From BMS3ABIN04 sp965554225 (lineage in GTDB: Bacteria; Bacteroidota; Ignavibacteria; Ignavibacteriales; Melioribacteraceae), in contig CBEVZC010000069.1 in the NCBI GenBank assembly GCA_965554225.1, forward strand, positions 1 through 16,001: a stretch of DNA of 16,001 bases, in the 5' to 3' direction. The notes under the pieces were generated by a model. That model ran no database searches and was not told where the DNA came from. It saw only the letters and a list, made by a program, of their open reading frames with translations. The stretch's first letter is position 1; the number at the start of each line of letters is the position of its first letter. Made by a program: the position numbers and the translations under genes. Positions 9,541 through 16,001 of this stretch are shown piece after piece.

Positions 9541-10671
9541 TTAAATTAGTTGTAAAACAATCTCATCACAGATCGCATATCCTTTAGAAGTTAATTTTAA
9601 AACTCCATTTGATCTCTGCACAAAATCATTTTTAATTAACTTTGAGATTTTTTCAAAATTATTTTTATACCATGAATTTCCAAAAATAGAAAACATTTCA
9701 TTTAAATCAATACCTTTACTCCGAAGAGCCAGCATAATATATTCTTCTAATTTCTGTTTGTCACTAAGATTTTCCATTCCTCTAACAGCATTACCACTTT
9801 TAGAAATTTCTTTTATATAGTGCTTTAAACTCGAATAATTCCACCATCTTTTACCGTTGACAAAGGAATGTGATGCAGGTCCAAAACTTAAATAATCTCC
9901 GTATTTCCAATAATTTAAATTGTGCTTCGATTCAAATCCCGGTTTGCAAAAGTTGGAAACTTCATATTGTTCAAATCCTTTCCCGGTTAGTATTTTTATA
10001 GTAGATTCATACAAGTCGGAATCAAAATCGTTATCTCCGATTTTAGCTTTCCCATCAAGTACCAATTTATTAAGAATAGTGCCTCTTTCCAATATTAAGC
10101 TGTATGCTGAAATATGCGTTATCGGTAAACTTAAAGCCTCGTATAAATTTTCCGTCCATTTTTTCTTTGTTTGTTTCGGCAGGTTAAAAATCAAGTCAAT
10201 ACTTATATCGTTAAATCCTATGGCAGCTGCATTATTGACGGTATCTATTGCAGCCTTGGGGTTGTGTATTCTGGTTAAAAACTCCAAATCATCTTGGTGA
10301 AACGATTGTATGCCGATACTCAGTCTGTTTATACCAATATTCTTAAAGTTTTCCAGTTTGTTTTTATCTACTGTTCCCGGGTTTGTTTCCAGTGTGATTT
10401 CTACATTAGGGTCGACAGAAAAATGAGACTTAATATTTTCTAAAATTTGATTAATATAGCTTACGCTCATTAACGAAGGAGTCCCTCCACCAAAAAATAT
10501 TGTCTTTACATTTCTCTCTGAAGAATAGTTAGAGGAATAACTTTCTATTTCTTTTTTAAGAGCATCTAAAAATAACTCTTGATTTTCCAATGTAATAAGT
10601 GAATAAAAATCACAATAAATACATTTGTGATCGCAAAACGGAATGTGTATGTAAATGGAAATATCTTTCAT
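9541..10671 (-). CDS. hemW: HemW-like radical SAM heme chaperone
   Basis: A 376-residue radical SAM enzyme of the HemN/HemW group. The N-terminus has YIHIPFCDHKCIYCDF with C13, C17 and C20 forming the CxxxCxxC cluster site. The fourth cysteine of true HemN (CxxxCxxCxC) is absent: D21-F22 follows, which marks HemW. GGGTPS (61-66) is the SAM-binding glycine motif; ETNPG (about 104-108), NRLSIGIQSF and DLIFNLPKQT follow as in the family. The C-terminal part (about 300-376) is the HemN C-terminal winged-helix region. HemW proteins bind heme and deliver it to target enzymes rather than oxidise coproporphyrinogen III; many genomes mislabel them. First gene of the run ending in the MATE gene. No clear ribosome site; a possible promoter box lies 32 bp upstream. 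Confidence 0.93.
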   Translation of the reverse strand: MKDISIYIHIPFCDHKCIYCDFYSLITLENQELFLDALKKEIESYSSNYSSERNVKTIFFGGGTPSLMSVSYINQILENIKSHFSVDPNVEITLETNPGTVDKNKLENFKNIGINRLSIGIQSFHQDDLEFLTRIHNPKAAIDTVNNAAAIGFNDISIDLIFNLPKQTKKKWTENLYEALSLPITHISAYSLILERGTILNKLVLDGKAKIGDNDFDSDLYESTIKILTGKGFEQYEVSNFCKPGFESKHNLNYWKYGDYLSFGPASHSFVNGKRWWNYSSLKHYIKEISKSGNAVRGMENLSDKQKLEEYIMLALRSKGIDLNEMFSIFGNSWYKNNFEKISKLIKNDFVQRSNGVLKLTSKGYAICDEIVLQLI

Positions 10672-10702
10672 TAAAATTAGTTAGATGTTGTTTGAGAAAA
10701 AA

Positions 10703-10710
10703 CAAACATA
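10703..10710 (-). promoter_or_regulatory. Possible -7 promoter box for the hemW run
   Basis: The minus strand reads TATGTTTG, matching the Bacteroidetes -7 consensus TAnnTTTG, with the hemW ATG 32 bases further on. The nearest upstream TTTG is only 14 bases away instead of about 20, so the -33 half is not convincing. Confidence 0.3.
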
Positions 10711-10810
10711 CTAATTTTTTAAAGCAAATTTTAGTCGAGGAATTGTTTATACGAATAGAATATTTGGAAGAGAAGATGATGAAAAAAAATTTCTGTGAAG
10801 AAAGGATATT

Positions 10811-10841
10811 TAAAACAGGACCCGGTTTTTATCCGAGCCCC
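10811..10841 (-). terminator. Hairpin terminator after the lipoprotein gene
   Basis: Read on the minus strand, GGGGCTCGG (10841-10833) pairs with CCGGGTCCT (10825-10817) through 9 pairs including three G-U, around the loop ATAAAAA, followed by GTTTTA. It begins 29 bp after the lipoprotein stop. On the plus strand the same arms contain C-A mismatches, so it works best in the minus direction, closing the DUF6588-like/lipoprotein unit and separating it from hemW. Confidence 0.6.
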
Positions 10842-10870
10842 GTTTAATTGAACTATTGATCAGCTAAAAA

Positions 10871-11428
10871 TTATAGTTCCGTATCGGCTTCGAATACTAA
10901 ATCTAATGCACCGGTTATAGTATGCGTTCCGGCTCCGCTTGTAATATCGATATTAAAGCTTCCCGTAAAGCAAATTTCCCCTTGAGCTGCCAACACAGCT
11001 TCCAAATATGTGTTTATTGCTTGAATTTCATTTTCAGTTAAAGTTATTTTATAAGGGGTTGTAACATAATCGCTTGCTTTTGCTCCGGGAATACTTTCAG
11101 TAAATAATGTTACTCCGTTCCCGTCTTTCAAAGTAATTGTAACGTCGCCTTGTAAGTTTTCCGGACTGTATGAAATTGTTCTAAACGCAATCTCAGAAAA
11201 TTTTAAGCTTTTGATTTTATCTCTGTATTGCTGATAAGTATCACTGTTGTTGATGCAAAAAGTTTGTGATTCCGAAATAGAATTATTACTGCCCGTAGCT
11301 GTAAATTCTTGCGAATAAGGAATATTAACAGGATAGTTTTTTAATGCATCTACTATATCGCAGCTTGTTAGCGAAACGACTAACAGACCAAAGAATATAG
11401 CCGTAATTATTTTTGTTTTGAATTTCAT
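10871..11428 (-). CDS. Small lipoprotein of unknown function
   Basis: A 185-residue protein with a type II signal peptide: MKFKTKIITAIFFGLLVVSL, then the lipobox LTSC with the lipidated cysteine at C23. The mature chain is beta-rich, contains only a pair of further cysteines (C58 and one in GEICFTGSF near residue 153), and ends in a strand-like TGALDLVFEADTEL. It is therefore expected as a lipid-anchored periplasmic or surface protein. I recognise no catalytic motif. AAAAGGAGT, the strongest ribosome site in the window, precedes the ATG by about 5 bases. It starts 12 bp after the stop of the DUF6588-like outer-membrane protein, so the two are probably made together and may interact; that is inference from position. 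Confidence 0.85.
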   Translation of the reverse strand: MKFKTKIITAIFFGLLVVSLTSCDIVDALKNYPVNIPYSQEFTATGSNNSISESQTFCINNSDTYQQYRDKIKSLKFSEIAFRTISYSPENLQGDVTITLKDGNGVTLFTESIPGAKASDYVTTPYKITLTENEIQAINTYLEAVLAAQGEICFTGSFNIDITSGAGTHTITGALDLVFEADTEL

Positions 11429-11440
11429 TTAATACTCCTT

Positions 11441-12319
11441 TTAGAATTGAAAAGTTAAACCTGTTGTTAAAACACCTTGAGTGCCAAGGCTATAATCTGC
11501 GTTTATTACAAAGAATGGTAAACTTAATGCGCCGCCTACAGTCATTCTAAATTTATTTTCTCCGTCTACACTTATACTAATTTCTTGGTTCTTTTTGTCA
11601 GGTGATAAACCATTTGGGTCTGTGAAAGTGTATTTAAAATCCACCGTTGTAGATTCTAATTGCAGTCCGCCGTAAATATCCAATACACCAAACGACTTGC
11701 TGGCATGAACGTTAAAAGCTGTATTTTTTACATCAACAATATCGGAAATAGAGAATGTGTTATATAAAAATTGAACGGCAATATTAACCGGGAAAAGAGG
11801 AATATATTGACTAATACTATGCTTAATTCCTAAACCGAATAAATTTATTTCTTCCTGGTCAACTTTAATTGTCGGTAAATATCTTACCATTAACTCGGTT
11901 CCCATAAAGCTTATTGATGCTTGCGGAAATACCATTGGGACAGAAGATTGATTTAATCCTGACGGGTAAGCTAAGTATCCTAACGGACCTGAATACGCAG
12001 CTCCTTTATTTCCGTAGATTGTAGCGGTTGGCTTATCGGCGGTATATCCGGAAGGTAAATTTTGCGGAGTAAATGTTTTCTGATCATCTGGAATTAGGAT
12101 CAGCATTCCTCTAACTCCAATTGAAAAACCAAATAATTTAGGAACATAAGCATCATGATAACCGCCGGAGTTAAAAGCAGTACCGATAGAGGTTGCAAGA
12201 GGTTGAGCAAAGCCTGTTAAATCGTCTTCAAGTAAAAAACTTAATCGATCTTCAACTTGAGCATAAGTCCGCATTGAAAATAAAAATGTTAGAATGAGCA
12301 ATAATAATGTTTTTTTCAT
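11441..12319 (-). CDS. DUF6588-like outer-membrane protein
   Basis: A 292-residue exported protein. The signal peptide is MKKTLLLLILTFLFSMRTYA, with cleavage expected before Q21. Early in the mature part, FAQPLATSIGTAFNSGGYHD and KLFGFSIGVRGMLILIPDDQ match my recollection of the DUF6588 family (L-G-x-x-x-N-S-G-x-x-x-T, K-L-F-G-F, V-P-D-x-x-K-T-F). The rest alternates short polar turns with amphipathic strands and ends in GVLTTGLTFQF; a terminal phenylalanine is the usual signature of a beta-barrel outer-membrane protein. The substrate and function are unknown. AGGGA sits about 6 bases before the ATG. The lipoprotein gene follows 12 bp later and the pair ends at a hairpin terminator. Family name is from memory and should be treated as probable. 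Confidence 0.8.
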   Translation of the reverse strand: MKKTLLLLILTFLFSMRTYAQVEDRLSFLLEDDLTGFAQPLATSIGTAFNSGGYHDAYVPKLFGFSIGVRGMLILIPDDQKTFTPQNLPSGYTADKPTATIYGNKGAAYSGPLGYLAYPSGLNQSSVPMVFPQASISFMGTELMVRYLPTIKVDQEEINLFGLGIKHSISQYIPLFPVNIAVQFLYNTFSISDIVDVKNTAFNVHASKSFGVLDIYGGLQLESTTVDFKYTFTDPNGLSPDKKNQEISISVDGENKFRMTVGGALSLPFFVINADYSLGTQGVLTTGLTFQF

Positions 12320-12659
12320 TTAGGGTCCCTCTTTTTATTTGAACATATTTGATTAGTAAAAAATTGAAACTCTCTATAGTAAAACATTTTAAGAGTCGAA
12401 TTTAATGAACATTAAAAAAAATCCAACAAAAAAATTACATTTGCTTTTATTCGTTGCTTAACATACTGTATAATGTTAACTGCAATAAATAAATTGATTA
12501 AATAATATCTACAATTTCAATGACGCAAATATGTCATTTTTATTTTGACTAAATTTTTGTTCAAAAGTATGAATGAAATTAAGAGCGTTAACAAAACTAA
12601 AAATATATGAAAACATGAAACATTATCGAAAAAAAAGAGGGATTTTAAAGAACAAAAAT
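12320..12659. other. 340-bp AT-rich intergenic region
   Basis: No convincing coding frame is present on either strand. It should hold the promoter of the DUF6588-like/lipoprotein unit and the end of the recN transcript. The only structure I see is a set of short dyads: TTAACAT-N8-ATGTTAA at 12458-12479, ATGAC-N8-GTCAT at 12519-12536, and an imperfect TTTAATG/CATTAAA hairpin at 12401-12416. A run of A after a purine stretch (12631-12642) follows recN, without a stem. Confidence 0.7.
12458..12479. promoter_or_regulatory. Dyad TTAACAT-N8-ATGTTAA, operator-like
   Basis: A 7-bp perfect inverted repeat with an 8-bp spacer has arms whose centres are about 15 bp apart, a size fitting a dimeric helix-turn-helix regulator. 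It lies about 140 bp upstream of the DUF6588-like start. In a stretch this AT-rich a chance dyad is quite possible. Confidence 0.25.
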
Positions 12660-14366
12660 TTAATTTATACCCATTAATTCTTTTGCACCTATTAAACTGG
12701 CGTCGGTTATGTTTTCTCCGCTCATCAGTTTGGCAACTTCAATAATTTTCTCATTAGTATCTATTTTTTTTAGAGAACTAATTACTCTGCCGTTAATTTG
12801 TTCCTTGCTAACTACAAAATGATGATCTGCGATTGCAGCAATTTGAGGTAAATGTGTGATAGCTATAATTTGATGGAAAGATGCAAGGTCTTTCATAGAA
12901 TTCCCGACTTTTTGTGCAATTCTTCCGCTAACGCCCGTATCAATTTCATCAAATATTAAAAGCGGAAGTTTATCTGTTTTTGCCAGAACAGATTTAAGTG
13001 CAAGCATAATTCTGGATATTTCACCTCCGGAAGCAACTTTGGAAAGAGGTTTTAACTCCTCGCCTATGTTAGTTGAGATGAAAAACTCAATATTGTCAAA
13101 TCCCTTATTGTTGAGCTTAACCATTTTATCTTTTACCAAAACAAAGTTTTGTGCATCGTTTACCGCTTCAGAATAACCAAAGCGAATTTCAAAACGTGCA
13201 TCGTTTATTCCTAATTGTTTTAACTCCGATTCCACTCCCTTTTTTACAAGAAGAGAGGATTTTTTGCGCTTTCCCGATAGTTGAATTGCTAAATCGGAGA
13301 GTCTGCTTCTTAGGTTTTCAATTTGAGTTTCCATCTCAGTTATTTTTTCGGAAAAATTTTCCGCTAATTGAAGTTCATTAAATATTCTCTCCCGGTATTC
13401 CAAAACATTTTTAAGCGAAGGACCATACTTTTTCTTTAATAGAGTTAACTCCGCTAATCTGTTCCGTATTTCTTCAATTTTTGTAGGATCAATATCCAAA
13501 TTATCATTATAATCACGGAAAAAATCAGAAAGATCATTTATCGACGCGACTGATTCGTTTAGCTGATTATAGCGTTCCTCAAACACTTTATCAATACTTA
13601 GTAATTCGTTTATCAAAGCTTGGACTTGAACTAATTTATTATAAATTGAATTTTCGGATTCATAAAGATTTAGGTAAACGTCAGATGTATTTGTTAATAA
13701 CTTTTCCGAATTCTCTAATATTTTAAGCTCTTTTCCCAAATTTATATCTTCACCGGGCATGGGTAATATTTTGTCGATTTCACTAAGTTGGAAAGAATAG
13801 AATTCCTTTTTTTCCCGGAGGTTACTTTCATTTTCCTTTAATCTTTTCAGCCCGGAAATTTTTGATAAGAACTGTTCTCTAATTTTAGTAAATTTATCCA
13901 GCAGATATTCATAATTACCGAATTCATCAAGCATGGACAATTGTAAATCCGATTTTAACAGCGATTGATGATCATGCTGACCATGCAGATCAACCAGCAA
14001 GTTTCCGATTTCTTTAATAACAGTTAAATTGACCGGTGTATCATTTACAAAATTCCGGCTTGTGCTTTTTAATGAAATTTCCCTTCGTACAATTAGTTCA
14101 CTTTCAAAATCAAGGTTATATTTTTCCATTAAATCTTTTATCTTATTATTATCGGCCGAATCGTAAATGCCTTCAATTATAGTTTTTTTTGCACCCTTTC
14201 TTATTAAGTTCGTCGATGCTCTTCCGCCGAGGAGTAAACTCATTGCACCAATAATTATAGATTTCCCCGCACCGGTTTCACCTGTAATTATGTTCAACCC
14301 TGCTCCAAATTCTACTTCTATATTTTCAATTAGAGCATAGTTTTTTATCTGCAGAGATTTAAGCAT
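12660..14366 (-). CDS. recN: DNA repair protein RecN
   Basis: A 568-residue SMC-like ATPase of double-strand-break repair, close to the usual 550-570. The N-terminus MLKSLQIKNYALIENIEVEF leads to Walker A GETGAGKS (29-36). HGQHDHQSLL (128-137) is a RecN-specific conserved segment. Residues about 155-385 form a coiled coil interrupted near the middle (around DIDPTKIEEI, 291-300). The C-terminal head has the ABC signature ASGGE (445-449), Walker B LLIFDEID (469-476) with catalytic E474, and ITHLPQIAA (503-511) with the switch histidine H505. The protein acts in the cytosol with RecA in recombinational repair. No good ribosome site precedes the ATG; a start further upstream is unlikely because the N-terminal motif is already complete. 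It diverges from the tRNA-fMet gene, sharing a 157-bp upstream region. I see no LexA-type box. Confidence 0.97.
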   Translation of the reverse strand: MLKSLQIKNYALIENIEVEFGAGLNIITGETGAGKSIIIGAMSLLLGGRASTNLIRKGAKKTIIEGIYDSADNNKIKDLMEKYNLDFESELIVRREISLKSTSRNFVNDTPVNLTVIKEIGNLLVDLHGQHDHQSLLKSDLQLSMLDEFGNYEYLLDKFTKIREQFLSKISGLKRLKENESNLREKKEFYSFQLSEIDKILPMPGEDINLGKELKILENSEKLLTNTSDVYLNLYESENSIYNKLVQVQALINELLSIDKVFEERYNQLNESVASINDLSDFFRDYNDNLDIDPTKIEEIRNRLAELTLLKKKYGPSLKNVLEYRERIFNELQLAENFSEKITEMETQIENLRSRLSDLAIQLSGKRKKSSLLVKKGVESELKQLGINDARFEIRFGYSEAVNDAQNFVLVKDKMVKLNNKGFDNIEFFISTNIGEELKPLSKVASGGEISRIMLALKSVLAKTDKLPLLIFDEIDTGVSGRIAQKVGNSMKDLASFHQIIAITHLPQIAAIADHHFVVSKEQINGRVISSLKKIDTNEKIIEVAKLMSGENITDASLIGAKELMGIN

Positions 14367-14433
14367 ATTTTATAAAAAAGATTTTTTATTTGAAAAGACA
14401 AACAAAAAAATAATAAAAATTTTTAACTTATGG

Positions 14434-14465
14434 TTTGCTCTTTATAAACTAAGTATTTATATTTG
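14434..14465 (+). promoter_or_regulatory. Bacteroidetes-type promoter for tRNA-fMet
   Basis: TTTG (14434-14437), 20 bases, then TATATTTG (14458-14465), an exact fit to TTTG-N19-21-TAnnTTTG. The same place also reads as TTGCTC-N17-TATATT for a sigma-70 reader. Transcription would start near 14472, about 52 bases before the tRNA. Confidence 0.6.
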
Positions 14466-14523
14466 TGTCCCTCAAATAGAGGCTTTAGAGAAGAGTTCTT
14501 TTAATTTTGAATAGATATTACAT

Positions 14524-14870
<347 letters not shown>

Positions 14871-14886
14871 TTAATATTAGACCATC

Positions 14887-14935
14887 GCTAGAGACTAAAC
14901 TAGCTATATTGACGATACATCAATGTCATATTGAC
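14887..14935. repeat. Cluster of a dyad and 22-bp-spaced direct repeats
   Basis: GCTAG-N8-CTAGC (14887-14904) is followed by two copies of ATATTGAC (14906-14913 and 14928-14935), exactly 22 bp apart, about two helical turns. The cluster lies between the recombinase remnant and the nuclease-like gene, upstream of that gene's promoter. It could be an operator, a recombinase binding site or chance. Confidence 0.4.
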
Positions 14936-14982
14936 TAAAAAATAAACTTGTCTAACCTTGAGATCTCTTATTAAAAGAATAG

Positions 14983-15014
14983 TTTGTAAAAACTTTACAA
15001 TCTGATTAAGTTTG
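14983..15014 (+). promoter_or_regulatory. Bacteroidetes-type promoter for the nuclease-like gene
   Basis: TTTG (14983-14986), 20 bases, then TAAGTTTG (15007-15014): the same spacing and -7 pattern as the tRNA promoter. Transcription would start near 15021, leaving a leader of about 48 bases before the ATG at 15069. Confidence 0.55.
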
Positions 15015-15068
15015 AACTAAGAATATTAATCGAATACTTAATGCCTTTAACAATTGGTTGGTCTATGT

Positions 15069-15944
15069 ATGAATAACTTCAATTTTATTAAACCAGAAAA
15101 AATATCAATGAAAGGTCATGCTGAGCTAAATGAAAAATGGGTACAGGATATAATTGCTAAAGATCCTTCAATACTTGGTATTGGTGATTTAGTTCTTAAA
15201 GATAAGGAAAGGATTCAACCCAAAGCGGGTAGACTTGACTTATTATTACAAGATGCTGAATCTAATCATAGATATGAAGTTGAAATCCAATTAGGTCAGA
15301 CAGATGAAAGTCATATTATTAGGACAATCGAGTACTGGGATATTGAAAGAAAAAGATATCCTCAATATGATCATACTGCTGTAATTGTTGCTGAAAATAT
15401 TACTAGTAGATTCTTAAACGTAATCAGTTTATTTAATGGTAATATTCCCTTAATTGCTATCCAGCTCAATGCTATAAAGATTGAGAACAACATTTCTTTG
15501 CTTTCAACAATAGTGCTTGATGAAGTATCTTTAGGTTTAGTAGATGAAGATGAAGAAATCCAAGAAGTAACGGATAGAAATTATTGGATTCAAAAAGGAA
15601 CGATTGACACAGTTAAATTAGCAGATGAATTGTTAAGCATTATTAAAACTTTTGATAGTGAAGTTGAGTTTAAATACAACAAGTTTTATATAGGTCTTTC
15701 AAAAAATGAACAAGCAAATAACTTCGTTGTATTTCGACCTAAAAAAAATCATGTTAGAATGGAAGTTAGATTACCAAAATCAGAAGAAATTGAAAATAGA
15801 TTAAACGACAGTGGTCTTGATATGATGGATTATGATAAACAATGGGGAAGGTATAGAATAAGACTTACAAAAAAAGAAATAAAAGATAATCTTGAATTTA
15901 TTACTGAGTTACTAGAACAAGCATATAAGAATAGCAATGCTTAG
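15069..15944 (+). CDS. PD-(D/E)XK nuclease-like protein, possibly DUF5655-type
   Basis: A 291-residue cytosolic protein, no signal peptide or membrane segment. I start it at the ATG (MNNFNF); a TTG 15 bases upstream is less likely, and neither has a clear ribosome site. The N-terminal domain shows a PD-(D/E)XK pattern: ERIQPKAGRLDLLLQD with D57, then YEVEIQLG with E72 and Q74 (E-x-Q in place of E-x-K), followed by DESHIIRTIEYW and KRYPQYDHTAVIVAEDx-like AVIVAENITSRFLNVISLFN. This resembles NucS/DUF91-like nuclease folds. The C-terminal part (about 195-291: FKYNKFYIGL, FVVFRPKK, WGRYRIRLTKKEI) resembles what I remember as a DUF5655-type domain. The target is unknown; DNA cleavage is inferred. 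The gene is AT-rich and stands alone next to a recombinase remnant, so acquisition with a mobile element is likely. Genes of this kind are often found in islands. Confidence 0.75.
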   Translation: MNNFNFIKPEKISMKGHAELNEKWVQDIIAKDPSILGIGDLVLKDKERIQPKAGRLDLLLQDAESNHRYEVEIQLGQTDESHIIRTIEYWDIERKRYPQYDHTAVIVAENITSRFLNVISLFNGNIPLIAIQLNAIKIENNISLLSTIVLDEVSLGLVDEDEEIQEVTDRNYWIQKGTIDTVKLADELLSIIKTFDSEVEFKYNKFYIGLSKNEQANNFVVFRPKKNHVRMEVRLPKSEEIENRLNDSGLDMMDYDKQWGRYRIRLTKKEIKDNLEFITELLEQAYKNSNA

Positions 15945-16001
15945 TTAATGTTAAAGTTTATTTTGATTATACTCTTCTTCACTTAAGAAAAAATTTGGAT
16001 C

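Noticed and set aside
12469..12474. TATAAT on the plus strand as a -10 box
   Set aside because: No -35 at a proper distance and no plus-strand gene follows; it is better explained as part of the dyad at 12458-12479.
12562..12595. Minus-strand TACTTTTG with TTTG 22 bases upstream as promoter of the DUF6588-like gene
   Set aside because: The spacing is longer than in the two good promoters, the leader would be about 240 bases, and one such box is expected by chance in this AT-rich gap.
15951..16001. Minus-strand open frame reaching the right edge and ending at a TAA (15953-15951), tail DPNFFLSEEEYNQNKL
   Set aside because: It could be the end of a convergent gene, but 16 codons are too few to tell from chance and I recognise no family.

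Overview
The window most likely comes from an AT-rich member of the Bacteroidota/Chlorobi (FCB) group, probably Ignavibacteria-like. The evidence is a type IX secretion (T9SS) type A C-terminal sorting domain with the NYPNPFNPSTTI motif, a secreted protein of a kind common in that group, a DUF6588-like outer-membrane protein, and two promoters matching the Bacteroidetes pattern TTTG-N20-TAnnTTTG. The assignment rests on recognised protein features, not on a database search.

Region 1 (1-3634, minus strand): a secreted protein running off the left edge lies 27 bp downstream of a secreted M1-family zinc aminopeptidase carrying the T9SS sorting domain. Both have signal peptides and are probably co-transcribed. 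The aminopeptidase sorting domain contains a 63-bp in-frame insertion built of two palindromes. The secreted protein carries an 18-bp tandem duplication.

Region 2 (3821-5931, minus): the catalytic (alpha) chain of methylmalonyl-CoA mutase followed by methylmalonyl-CoA epimerase, a two-gene propionate/succinyl-CoA unit. The cobalamin-binding mutase subunit is not in the window. A G-quadruplex-type G tract lies just past the epimerase gene.

Region 3 (6125-10671, minus): four tightly spaced genes transcribed in the order HemW-like radical SAM protein, glutamate/aspartate-type symporter, ProC, MATE transporter. Gaps are 14-31 bp, which suggests one operon of mixed metabolic function.

Region 4 (10811-12319, minus): a DUF6588-like outer-membrane protein and a small lipoprotein, 12 bp apart, ending in a hairpin terminator. 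A 340-bp AT-rich gap separates them from recN (12660-14366, minus).

Region 5 (14434-16001): the most unusual part. An initiator tRNA-fMet on the plus strand has its own promoter and a very strong hairpin terminator. Directly against its 3' end, on the opposite strand, is the C-terminal remnant of a serine recombinase. Then come a short repeat-rich gap and a plus-strand PD-(D/E)XK-type nuclease-like gene with its own promoter. I read this as the scar or edge of an integrated element at the tRNA gene. No complete novel system is visible; the candidate cargo continues past the right edge.
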